DNA from: Sphingomonas sp. BT-65
GTDB taxonomy: Bacteria > Pseudomonadota > Alphaproteobacteria > Sphingomonadales > Sphingomonadaceae
Direction of reading: 5' to 3'
NCBI RefSeq assembly: GCF_026107375.2
Contig: NZ_JAPCIA010000002.1
Location: 310,001 to 374,000, forward strand
Length of the DNA: 64,000 nucleotides
The notes below the pieces were generated by a model. The model saw only the letters and a program-made list of their open reading frames with translations, ran no database searches and was not told where the DNA came from. A program made the translations under genes and the position numbers. Positions 18,437-26,404 of the stretch are shown here, in pieces; position 1 is the first letter of the stretch; each line of letters starts with the position of its first letter.

Positions 18437-18475
18437 CCGCCTGCCGTACCGGGCAAAGACCCGGACGGCGGGCGG
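18437..18475 (+). promoter_or_regulatory. Strong 5' leader hairpin of hppA
   Basis: CCGCCTGCCGT (18437-18447) pairs with ACGGCGGGCGG (18465-18475) with one G-U, and CCGGG (18449-18453) pairs with CCCGG (18460-18464) around a CAAAGA loop. The hairpin ends 23 bases before the hppA ATG and leaves the AGGGGAAGG ribosome site free. There is no T-run, so it is not an ordinary terminator of thiL. Confidence 0.6.
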
Positions 18476-18498
18476 ATTTCTCAGGGGAAGGATACCAG

Positions 18499-20595
18499 AT
18501 GACGATTGTCTATATCGCCATCGCGTGCGGCGTACTCGCCGTGCTCTATGGTTTGGTGACTTCGCAGCAGGTGCTGCGCGCGCCCGCGGGCGACCAGAAA
18601 ATGCAGGACATCGCCGCCGCCATCCAGGAAGGCGCCAAGGCCTATCTCGGCCGTCAATACACCACCATCGCGGTCGTCGGCGCGATCGTCGCCGTCGTGC
18701 TGTACTTCACGCTCGGCGGGCTTTCGACCGTCGCGTTCCTCGTCGGCGCGATCCTCTCGGGCGCCGCGGGCTATGCCGGCATGCACATCTCGGTGCGCGC
18801 CAATGTCCGCACCGCCGAAGCCGCGCGCACCAGCCTGCAGGGCGGCCTCACCCTCGCCTTCCGTTCGGGTGCGATCACCGGCATGCTTGTCGCGGGTCTC
18901 GGCCTGCTCTCGATCTCGGTGCTCTTCTGGTATCTCGTCGGTGTCGCCGGCAATGAGCCCAATGGCGAGGAAATCATCCATGCGCTGACCGCGCTCGCCT
19001 TCGGCGCTTCGCTGATCTCGATCTTCGCGCGTCTCGGCGGCGGCATCTTCACCAAGGCCGCCGATGTCGGCGCCGACCTCGTCGGCAAGGTCGAGGCCGG
19101 CATCCCCGAGGACGACCCCCGCAATCCCGCCGTGATCGCCGACAATGTCGGCGACAATGTCGGCGACTGCGCGGGCATGGCCGCCGACCTGTTCGAGACC
19201 TATGTCGTCACGATCGGCCTCACCATGGTGTCGATCGCGCTGCTCGTTGCGGGCAGCTCGGAACAGTTGCTCGCGCTCATGTCGCTGCCGCTGATCGTCG
19301 GCGGCGTGTGCATCGTCACCTCGATCATCGGTACTTACATGGTCCGGCTCGGCAAGAACGGCTCGATCATGGGCGCGCTCTACAAGGGCTTCTGGACCAC
19401 CGCGATCCTCGCCGTCCCGGCGATCTATTTCGCGACCCAATATACGCTGAGCGACCTCTCCGCCCCGATCGGCAACGCCGCCTATACCGGCATGGACCTG
19501 TTCTGGTGCATGATGATCGGCCTCGCCGTCACCGGGCTACTGGTGTGGATCACCGAATATTACACCGGCACCAACTACCGCCCGGTCCAGTCGATCGCGC
19601 GCGCCTCGATCACCGGCCATGGCACCAATGTGATCCAGGGTCTCGCGATCAGCCTCGAATCGACCGCGCTGCCCACGATCGTGATCGTGATCGCGGTGAT
19701 CACCTCGTTCCAGCTTGCCGGGATCATCGGCGTGGCGTTCGCCGCCACCTCGCTGCTCGCGCTTGCCGGCATGGTCGTCGCGCTCGACGCCTATGGCCCG
19801 GTCACCGACAATGCCGGCGGCATCGCCGAGATGGCGGGGCTTCCCGACGACGTGCGCACCCGCACCGACGCGCTCGACGCGGTCGGCAACACCACCAAGG
19901 CGGTGACCAAGGGCTATGCCATCGGCTCCGCCGCGCTCGCCGCGCTGGTGCTGTTCGGGGCCTATACCGAGGACCTCAAGCGCTACTTCCCCGACGTGTC
20001 GGTGGATTTCTCGCTCAACAACCCCTTCGTCATCGTCGGTCTGCTGCTCGGCGCCTTGCTCCCCTACCTGTTCGGCGCCTTCGGCATGACCGCGGTCGGC
20101 CGCGCCGCCGGATCGGTGGTGGAGGACGTGCGCAAGCAGTTCCGCGAGAACCCCGGCATCATGGAGGGGACCAGCCGTCCCAACTATGGCCACACGGTCG
20201 ACATCGTCACCCGCGCCGCGATCAAGGAGATGATCATCCCGTCGCTGCTGCCGGTGCTCTCGCCGATCCTGCTCTACTTCGTGATCCTCGCCGTCGACAG
20301 CCAGGCCAACGCCTTCGCGGCGGTCGGCGCGATGCTGCTCGGCGTGATCGTTTCGGGGCTGTTCGTCGCCATCTCGATGACCTCGGGCGGCGGCGCGTGG
20401 GACAATGCCAAGAAGTATATCGAGGACGGCAATCACGGCGGCAAGGGCAGCGAGGCCCATAAGGCCGCGGTGACCGGCGATACCGTCGGCGATCCCTACA
20501 AGGACACCGCGGGTCCCGCGGTGAATCCGATGATCAAGATCACCAATATCGTCGCGCTGCTGCTGCTCGCGGCCCTGGCGGGCGGCGGCGGCTAA
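18499..20595 (+). CDS. hppA: K+-independent proton-pumping inorganic pyrophosphatase
   Basis: Inner-membrane pump that hydrolyses pyrophosphate to export protons. 698 residues with about 16 hydrophobic helices. Substrate-site motifs are intact: '[20 protein letters not shown]', '[20 protein letters not shown]', '[17 protein letters not shown]' and the C-terminal '[20 protein letters not shown]'. Lys467 in '[10 protein letters not shown]' replaces the Ala of K+-dependent enzymes, which marks the K+-insensitive class. Ribosome site AGGGGAAGG. A strong hairpin sits in the leader and a rho-independent terminator follows at 20619-20653. Confidence 0.98.
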   Translation: MTIVYIAIACGVLAVLYGLVTSQQVLRAPAGDQKMQDIAAAIQEGAKAYLGRQYTTIAVVGAIVAVVLYFTLGGLSTVAFLVGAILSGAAGYAGMHISVRANVRTAEAARTSLQGGLTLAFRSGAITGMLVAGLGLLSISVLFWYLVGVAGNEPNGEEIIHALTALAFGASLISIFARLGGGIFTKAADVGADLVGKVEAGIPEDDPRNPAVIADNVGDNVGDCAGMAADLFETYVVTIGLTMVSIALLVAGSSEQLLALMSLPLIVGGVCIVTSIIGTYMVRLGKNGSIMGALYKGFWTTAILAVPAIYFATQYTLSDLSAPIGNAAYTGMDLFWCMMIGLAVTGLLVWITEYYTGTNYRPVQSIARASITGHGTNVIQGLAISLESTALPTIVIVIAVITSFQLAGIIGVAFAATSLLALAGMVVALDAYGPVTDNAGGIAEMAGLPDDVRTRTDALDAVGNTTKAVTKGYAIGSAALAALVLFGAYTEDLKRYFPDVSVDFSLNNPFVIVGLLLGALLPYLFGAFGMTAVGRAAGSVVEDVRKQFRENPGIMEGTSRPNYGHTVDIVTRAAIKEMIIPSLLPVLSPILLYFVILAVDSQANAFAAVGAMLLGVIVSGLFVAISMTSGGGAWDNAKKYIEDGNHGGKGSEAHKAAVTGDTVGDPYKDTAGPAVNPMIKITNIVALLLLAALAGGGG

Positions 20596-20618
20596 GCCGC
20601 TTCGCAAACCAGCCTTTC

Positions 20619-20653
20619 GGGCCCCGTCCGGCATGTCCGGGCGGGGCCTTTTT
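20619..20653 (+). terminator. Rho-independent terminator after hppA
   Basis: GGCCCCG (20620-20626) pairs with CGGGGCC (20642-20648), with an inner CCGG/CCGG stem around CATGT, followed by five Ts (20649-20653). It lies 24 bases beyond the hppA stop and just before the convergent EEP gene. Confidence 0.85.
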
Positions 20654-20657
20654 CCCA

Positions 20658-21500
20658 TCAGGGCCAGCGATAGTCCACGACGACGGGGAAATGATCCGAC
20701 GGATACCGCCCGCGCCGACCGAACGTCACCGTCTCCACCCGCCCCGCGGTCAGGCCCCGTGCCAGCACCCAGTCGATCCGCCGCTCGGGTTTGCCGGTGA
20801 AGCCGTGGAACGTCCCCTCCGGCCCGCGCTGCACGGCCGCCGCGCTCCAGGCATCACTCAACCCCGCCGTCAGCGCCCGGTGCGCGCCCGAATCCGGGAC
20901 GGTGTTGAAGTCGCCCGTCAGCACCACCGGCAGATCGCCCGGCAGCTTCGCGATGCGCGCCGCGATCAGCTCCGCCGCCTTGGTCCGCGCGCTCTCGTCC
21001 TCGGCCCGGTGCGCGAAGTGCGTGTTGAAGAACCAGAAGCGCTTGCCGCCGGGGATCGTTTCGAACAGCCCGAAGGTCGCCATGCGCGGCAGCGACTCAC
21101 CCCAGCTGTTGCTTCCCGGCACCTCGGGCGTCTCCGACAGCCAGAAATTGCCCATCTCAATGAGCTTCAGCCGGTCGCGGCGGTAGAACACCCCCATATG
21201 CTCGTCGGCATGCCCGCCGCGCCGGTCGATCCCGAACCAGTTGTAGCGCGGTAGCTTCGCAATCAGGTGGTCGCCCTGGATCTTCCATAATTCCTGCGTG
21301 CCGATGATGTCGGGATCGGCGCGCCGGATCGTCTCGACGAACAGGTCCTGCCGCGCTTCCCAGCGGTTCGGCCCATCCGAGGCGAGCGGCAGGCGGACGT
21401 TGAAGCTCATCACCTTGAGCCCCTCCCGCGCCTGTGCCGCCGCGGGCAGCGCCGCCGCCAGCCCCAATCCGATCATCAGCGCACGCCTTTGTATTATCAT
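20658..21500 (-). CDS. Exported endonuclease/exonuclease/phosphatase-family hydrolase
   Basis: 280 residues with an N-terminal signal peptide (MIIQRRALMIGLGLAAALPA then AAQA). EEP (DNase I-like) fold: 'LKVMSFNVRLP' (Asn), 'DIIGTQELW' (catalytic Glu), 'FNTHFAHR', 'VVLTGDFNTVPDSGAHRAL' (Asp/Asn), 'RRIDWVLARG' and 'YPSDHFPVVVDYRW' (Asp-His). All metal and catalytic residues are present. These secreted members hydrolyse phosphodiesters such as sphingomyelin, nucleic acid or inositol phosphates. The substrate is not readable. Confidence 0.9.
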   Translation of the reverse strand: MIIQRRALMIGLGLAAALPAAAQAREGLKVMSFNVRLPLASDGPNRWEARQDLFVETIRRADPDIIGTQELWKIQGDHLIAKLPRYNWFGIDRRGGHADEHMGVFYRRDRLKLIEMGNFWLSETPEVPGSNSWGESLPRMATFGLFETIPGGKRFWFFNTHFAHRAEDESARTKAAELIAARIAKLPGDLPVVLTGDFNTVPDSGAHRALTAGLSDAWSAAAVQRGPEGTFHGFTGKPERRIDWVLARGLTAGRVETVTFGRRGRYPSDHFPVVVDYRWP

Positions 21501-21567
21501 ATCGCCACATCGCTCTTGCTTGTTGCCAACGCTGTCACCTATGCCTTGATCCGGTCAGGGGAGGCAA

Positions 21568-22572
21568 ATGGCGCGCAGGCCGACGATCAAGGAAGTCTCG
21601 AAGCTCGCGGGGGTCTCGTTCAAGACCGTCTCGCGCGTGCTCAATAACGAGAAGAATGTCAGCGACGAGACTCGCCGCCGGGTCGAGCAGGTGGTGGCCG
21701 AGCTCAACTTCCGCCCAAGCCTCGCCGCGCGCACCCTGGCCGGGCGCAAGTCGTTCCAGGTCGCTTTGCTCTACGACAATCCCAGCCCTTATTATGTCTA
21801 TCACCTCCAGGCCGGCGCGCAGGAGCGTTGTCACGAGCTCGGCTACCGGCTGCTGATCCAGCCGGTCGAGGCCGCCTCGCCCGACCTGGTGCAGGAAATC
21901 GCCGCGCTGATCGACGAGACGCATCTCGACGGCCTGATCCTGTCGCCGCCGGTCACCGAATCGGCCGAGCTGCTGGCCGAGCTCGATCGCCGCAACCTGC
22001 CCTATGTGCGGATCGAGCCGGGCTTCCGCCGCGAGGAGGGCCGCTCGACCACGATCGACGACGTCGCCGCCGCGCACGAGCTCACCAATCATCTCGCCGG
22101 TCTCGGTCACCGCGCGATCGCGTTCATCACCGGCCCCGAAACGCATATTTCGTCGGTCGAGCGTCTCGAAGGCTATCGCGCCGCGCTCGATGCGCACGGC
22201 GTCGCCTTCGATCCGGCGCTGGTCGTCGCAGGCGACTACAGCTTCCAGTCGGGGCGCGAGGCTGCGCGGCGGCTGCTCGCCGGCGCGTCGCGCCCGACCG
22301 CGATCTTCGCCGGCAACGACGACATGGCCGCGGGCGCGCTCGCGGTCGCGCATGAGCTCGACATCGGCGTGCCCGATGAGCTGTCGATCGCCGGGTTCGA
22401 TGATTCCGATCTCGCCGCCGCGGTGTGGCCACCGCTCACCACCGTTCGCCAGCCGGTGCGCGAGCTCGCCTGGGCGGCTGCCGACCTGCTGCTCTCGGAC
22501 TCGCGCCCCCGCGACCGGCTGACGCTCGATTATAGTCTCATCGTCCGCGCCAGCACCGGCCCGGCGCGCTAG
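21568..22572 (+). CDS. LacI-family transcriptional regulator
   Basis: 334 residues. N-terminal LacI HTH ('TIKEVSKLAGVSFKTVSRVL', residues about 6-25) with hinge helix 'RPSLAARTLAGRK', then a periplasmic-binding-protein-like sugar domain ('LDGLILSPPV', 'AIAFITGPE', 'PTAIFAGNDDMAAGALAVA', 'DELSIAGFDDSDLAAAVWPP', 'LTTVRQP'). The gene lies directly upstream of a large TonB-dependent receptor whose promoter carries GACACCGGTGTC (22649-22660), the kind of CG-centred palindrome this family binds. Local repression relieved by a sugar is therefore likely. Confidence 0.95.
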   Translation: MARRPTIKEVSKLAGVSFKTVSRVLNNEKNVSDETRRRVEQVVAELNFRPSLAARTLAGRKSFQVALLYDNPSPYYVYHLQAGAQERCHELGYRLLIQPVEAASPDLVQEIAALIDETHLDGLILSPPVTESAELLAELDRRNLPYVRIEPGFRREEGRSTTIDDVAAAHELTNHLAGLGHRAIAFITGPETHISSVERLEGYRAALDAHGVAFDPALVVAGDYSFQSGREAARRLLAGASRPTAIFAGNDDMAAGALAVAHELDIGVPDELSIAGFDDSDLAAAVWPPLTTVRQPVRELAWAAADLLLSDSRPRDRLTLDYSLIVRASTGPAR

Positions 22573-22592
22573 TCTCCCGCCGCCGCCCGCCA

Positions 22593-22660
22593 GAGATGTT
22601 GTAGGACATCTCCTTGACACGCGCCGGGGTTTGTAGGACAACTCTGATGACACCGGTGTC
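22593..22660 (+). promoter_or_regulatory. Receptor promoter with two classes of operator
   Basis: Elements in order: inverted repeat GAGATGT-N6-ACATCTC (22593-22612); -35 TTGACA (22614-22619); TTGTAGGACA at 22599-22608 and again at 22631-22640, 32 bases (about three turns) apart, the second extending to TTGTAGGACAA, which fits the GntR/FadR half-site consensus TnGTnnnACnA; and the perfect palindrome GACACCGGTGTC (22649-22660) near the expected transcription start, a LacI-type operator. The -10 is weak. Dual control by the adjacent LacI protein and an unlinked GntR-type regulator is inferred. Confidence 0.55.
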
Positions 22661-22742
22661 TAAGCCGGGTTGAATCGGGCAAAGCCCGCGCGATAGCGTT
22701 CGCCTGTTGCGGCGGCTGCACGCGAAATTGGGGAGGAGACGC

Positions 22743-25355
22743 ATGAACACCACCAAGCTGCTCAAGGCAGGCACCGCGGCACTCGCGCTGACGGCCGCTT
22801 TCGCCGTCACGGCGCCCGCCGCCGCGCAGCAGACCGCACCGTCGCCGCCTCCGGAGGAGGAAACCGAAGAGATCATCGTCAGCGGCATCCGCGCCTCGCT
22901 GCAGCAGGCCGCGGAGGTCAAGCGCGACGCGTCGCAGGTGATGGACGTGATCACCGCCGAGGATGTCGGCAAGCTCCCCGACGCCAACGTCGCCGAGGCG
23001 CTCCAGCGCGTCACCGGCGTGCAGATCACCCGCGTGTTCGGCGAAGGTCAGTCGGTCTCGGTGCGCGGCCTCCAGCAAGTCCGCGTCGAAGTCGATGGCC
23101 GCACCCTGCTCGGCTGGTCGGCGCGCCTGTCGCCGCCGGAGAATGACCAGCTCGGCCGCTCGTCGGGCCTCGATTCGGTCCCCTCCTCGCTGTTCGGCCG
23201 GCTCGAGGTGCGCAAGTCGCCGCTCGCCAGCCAGGCTGAGGGCGGGCTCGGCGGCACCGTCAATCTCGTTACCCCCAAGCCGCTGTCGTTCAAGGAACCG
23301 ACCATCTCGGTACGGGCGCAGGGCGTCTATTCGGAGAATAGCGAAAAATTCGAGCCGGCGATCACCGGCTTCGCCACCACCAAGTTCCTCGACGGCCGGC
23401 TCGGCGTGATGATCGCGGGCGAGTATCAGAAGCGCACCTCGACCAACCAGACATTCGAACGCAACAACTTCCTCAACCGCACCTATACCGGCACCGGCGG
23501 CGGCGTGTTCGCGACCCCGGTGCTGCTCCAATATGAGCAGTTCGTGGTCGATCGCTCGCGGCTCGGCCTCAACGGCGCGGTGCAGTTCGAGGTGACGCCC
23601 GAGTTCACGCTCACCGCCGACGCGCTCTATTCGGAGCTCACCACTGGCCGCCGCCAGGACTTCTTCGCCTTCCGCCTGCCCACCGGCACCAACCCGGTCG
23701 CCAATCGCGTGGTCGAGAATGGCGCGGTGGTCGCGGGCACCGCCAACGGCACCGTCACCACCGCTGGCCAGATCCGCAACGAGCCCACCAAAAGCTATCT
23801 CTACGGCCTCAACGGCAAGTACGAGAAGGACGGGCTCAAGATCGAGGCCGACGGCTATTACAGCAAGGGCACGATCGACCAGACGATCCAGATCATCACG
23901 CTCCAAGCGACCGCTGCAGTGCCCGGCACCTTCGATTTCCGCGGCAACACCATTCCCTCGCTGACGCTCGGCGGCACCTTCAACCCGACCAGCTATGCCT
24001 CCTATAACCCGGCGAACAACGGCGTGCGCAGCAACCGGCTGATCGGCCTGCTCGAGGAATGGACCGGCAAGCTCGATCTCTCCTACGAGTTCGACAGCGG
24101 GGTCACACTGGCGATGGGCGTGCGCTACACCGACCTGCACGCGCGCTCGAACGCCTATCGCAGTCAGGTGACGCCGACCCGCGCCGAGATCGAACCCTTT
24201 CTGCGGACGATCGGCACGGGCGAGTTCCTGCCTGACATCCCGGGCAGCTTCCCGCGCAGCTTCCTCACCACCGCGCCGACCTTCGACTATGTCTTCACCC
24301 GCGCGCAGGCGGCCGAGCCCAATCCCAATCCCAACGACCGCTCGGCGCTGCTGCCCAATCTGCAGCGCGACTATGACTTCAGCGAGCGGACGCTGGCGGG
24401 CTACCTCATGCTTTCGGGCGAGGGTGAGATCGCCGGCATCCCCTATCGCGCCAATGCCGGCGTGCGCATCGCGAGCACGCGGCTGTCGGTCGATTCCTAT
24501 GTCAATGTCGGCACGGTCAGCACGCTGCGGACCGACAAGAACCGCTATACAAACGTGCTGCCCAGCGCGAACATCGCGTTCAATGTCACCGACGATTTCC
24601 TGATCCGCATCTCGGGCTCGCAAACGATGCAGCGTGCGTCGATCGCCGATCTCGCGCCGTCGACCTTCTTCAACGCCACCAACCTGTCGGTCACTGGCGG
24701 CAACGTCAATCTCGAGCCGCCGATCTCGACTCAGGCCGATATCAGCTTCGAATATTATACCGGCAAGAGCTCGCTGATCTCGGGTGCGCTGTTCTACAAG
24801 GACGTCAAGGACTTCATCGCCAGCTTCGTCACCACCGGCGTCGACCTGACGCTCGACCCGCAGGGCCGCGAGCTGGTCTTCTCGCGCCCCGAGAACCTCG
24901 CCAGCGCGAAGATCAAGGGCTTCGAGGTCGGCATCCAGCAATTCTTCGACTTCCTGCCTTCGCCGCTCGATGGGCTCGGCATCATCGCCAACTACACCTA
25001 TTCGGACTCGCAGGATAACGCCGGCTTCCCGCTCGTGGCGGTGTCGAAGAACAGCTACAATCTCGTCGGCTTGTTCGAGAAGGGTCCGATCTCGGCGCGC
25101 GTCGCCTATAATTACCGCGACGAGGCGGTGTTCGAATTCTCGGAAGGCCGGCCGAGCTTCATCGGCCCGCGCTCGCAGCTCGACGCGCAGATCGGCGTCG
25201 ATCTGACCAAGAACATCGCGCTTTCGTTCCAGGCGCAGAATTTGATCCCGGACGACTCGGCAACCACCGAGTACAGCGCGGCGGGGCCCGTGGCGCTCAA
25301 CAGCTATGCACTGTCGGAGCGGCGCTATTCGATCGGCGTTCGCGCCAAGTTCTGA
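22743..25355 (+). CDS. TonB-dependent receptor, probably for a carbohydrate
   Basis: Outer-membrane active transporter, 870 residues from ATG 22743 (site GGGGAGGAG). Signal peptide to AAAQ (residue 29); TonB box-like EEIIVSG (42-48); plug domain with 'IRASLQQAAEVKRDASQVMD', 'VITAEDVGKLPDANVAEALQ', 'RVTGVQI', 'VSVRGL' and 'GLGGTVNLVTPKPL'; a 22-stranded barrel ending with aromatic 'YSIGVRAKF'. The 'VxSGIRxSLxxAxxxKRxA' opening is typical of the sugar-utilisation receptors of sphingomonads, caulobacters and xanthomonads. The adjacent LacI gene and operator support a sugar-type ligand. No glycoside hydrolase is next to it. Confidence 0.95.
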   Translation: MNTTKLLKAGTAALALTAAFAVTAPAAAQQTAPSPPPEEETEEIIVSGIRASLQQAAEVKRDASQVMDVITAEDVGKLPDANVAEALQRVTGVQITRVFGEGQSVSVRGLQQVRVEVDGRTLLGWSARLSPPENDQLGRSSGLDSVPSSLFGRLEVRKSPLASQAEGGLGGTVNLVTPKPLSFKEPTISVRAQGVYSENSEKFEPAITGFATTKFLDGRLGVMIAGEYQKRTSTNQTFERNNFLNRTYTGTGGGVFATPVLLQYEQFVVDRSRLGLNGAVQFEVTPEFTLTADALYSELTTGRRQDFFAFRLPTGTNPVANRVVENGAVVAGTANGTVTTAGQIRNEPTKSYLYGLNGKYEKDGLKIEADGYYSKGTIDQTIQIITLQATAAVPGTFDFRGNTIPSLTLGGTFNPTSYASYNPANNGVRSNRLIGLLEEWTGKLDLSYEFDSGVTLAMGVRYTDLHARSNAYRSQVTPTRAEIEPFLRTIGTGEFLPDIPGSFPRSFLTTAPTFDYVFTRAQAAEPNPNPNDRSALLPNLQRDYDFSERTLAGYLMLSGEGEIAGIPYRANAGVRIASTRLSVDSYVNVGTVSTLRTDKNRYTNVLPSANIAFNVTDDFLIRISGSQTMQRASIADLAPSTFFNATNLSVTGGNVNLEPPISTQADISFEYYTGKSSLISGALFYKDVKDFIASFVTTGVDLTLDPQGRELVFSRPENLASAKIKGFEVGIQQFFDFLPSPLDGLGIIANYTYSDSQDNAGFPLVAVSKNSYNLVGLFEKGPISARVAYNYRDEAVFEFSEGRPSFIGPRSQLDAQIGVDLTKNIALSFQAQNLIPDDSATTEYSAAGPVALNSYALSERRYSIGVRAKF

Positions 25356-25366
25356 CGGCGGAGGCA

Positions 25367-25395
25367 GGCCGCCCGGGCTTGGGAACCGGGCGGCC
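25367..25395. terminator. GC hairpin between convergent genes
   Basis: GGCCGCCCGG (25367-25376) pairs perfectly with CCGGGCGGCC (25386-25395) over a 9-base loop. It lies 12 bases after the receptor stop and 13 before the end of the convergent dioxygenase gene. No T-run follows in either direction, so it may act as a weak bidirectional terminator or a 3' stabilising hairpin. Confidence 0.45.
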
Positions 25396-25407
25396 ACCCC
25401 ACCGCAA

Positions 25408-26250
25408 CTACATCTCCCGCGCCCTCATCGCCGCGTTCCAGCGCATCACGTTCGCGCGCGCCTCCTGCACGAAGGCCGAGCGGCGGACGATGCCGAGAAA
25501 GGCGTCGGCGACCCATTTGCCCGGCTGGCGCAGCGGGCGGCGCACCTGGACCAGCAGCACCACGCGCGTGCCCGGCGTGTCGTTCCACACCTCATGGTCA
25601 TAGGTGTCGTCGAACAGCAGCGTCTCGCCCTCCGCCCAGCGCACGATACGGTTCCGCACGCGCATCCGCGCGTCGCCGTCGCGCGGCACGCTGAGGCCGA
25701 GATGGCAGGTCAGCAGTCCCTTGGTTACCCCGCGATGCGCCGGGATGTGGGTGCCCGGGGCGAGGATCGAGAAGAAGGCGCTGTTGAGCTCGGGGATCTG
25801 CGCGACCACCGATCGCGTCACCGGGCAGCGGTCGAGATTCTCCTCGATCGAATAGCCATAGCCCCACAGGAAGAAGGAACGCCACTTGTTCACCGGCGCG
25901 ATCGCGCGGTGGTCGGGCGAGATGCTCGCGAGCGCGGGCGATCTGCCCTCGCAGGCCAGCGCCTCGTCGCGGATCGCCTCCCAATTGTCGCGCAGCAGCT
26001 CGGTCCAGCCGAACTCGCGCACGTCGAGCACCGGCGCGTTCGAGACCAGCGAGGACGCGCCGATGATCCGGTCGAAGACACCGCGCAGCTGCTTGCCGAC
26101 GCGGATCAGCAGCGGGCGCTTGATGGCGTCGGCGAACACGGCGCCAGCCGGAGCGACGCCGAAATCCGGCACGCGCACCGCTTCCGCGGTCTCGTCACGC
26201 CTGATCGCTACGCCTTCCCGCACGCCACACCTCGACCCCATATTTGCCAC
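25408..26250 (-). CDS. Aspartyl/asparaginyl beta-hydroxylase (AspH) family dioxygenase
   Basis: 280 residues. The core is the Fe(II)/2-oxoglutarate cupin of the AspH/LpxO family: 'FFSILAPGTHIPAHRGVTKG' (first iron His), 'LTCHLGLSVP', 'RWAEGETLLFDDTYDHEVWN' (second His) and 'TPGTRVVLLVQVRRPL' (Arg binding 2-oxoglutarate). 'WEAIRDEALA' and 'WRSFFLWGYG' mark the N-terminal substrate region. Relatives hydroxylate lipid A acyl chains, peptides or small molecules; the substrate here is unknown. An ATG at 26241 is an alternative start. It converges on the receptor gene. Confidence 0.9.
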   Translation of the reverse strand: MANMGSRCGVREGVAIRRDETAEAVRVPDFGVAPAGAVFADAIKRPLLIRVGKQLRGVFDRIIGASSLVSNAPVLDVREFGWTELLRDNWEAIRDEALACEGRSPALASISPDHRAIAPVNKWRSFFLWGYGYSIEENLDRCPVTRSVVAQIPELNSAFFSILAPGTHIPAHRGVTKGLLTCHLGLSVPRDGDARMRVRNRIVRWAEGETLLFDDTYDHEVWNDTPGTRVVLLVQVRRPLRQPGKWVADAFLGIVRRSAFVQEARANVMRWNAAMRAREM

Positions 26251-26404
26251 CGGCCGGGACTCGCCGGACCGCGCGACGATCCGGCTAGCCGGCGCTTGGG
26301 CCCAAATCGTGGCGAAACCGGGCCAAAGCCGTGCAGTCGCTCAAGAATTGCGGCGTGATCACCGCGGCTGGCGATGAACCGCGAAGCACGCTAAATAGCA
26401 CGCG

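Noticed and set aside
18437..18475. Leader hairpin read as a known riboswitch class
   Set aside because: A single stem without a conserved core or expression platform; I cannot match it to any named riboswitch.
22569..25397. 942-codon minus-strand frame antisense to the TonB-dependent receptor
   Set aside because: Composition is that of a codon-mirror shadow; the plus-strand receptor has a signal peptide, plug and barrel end.
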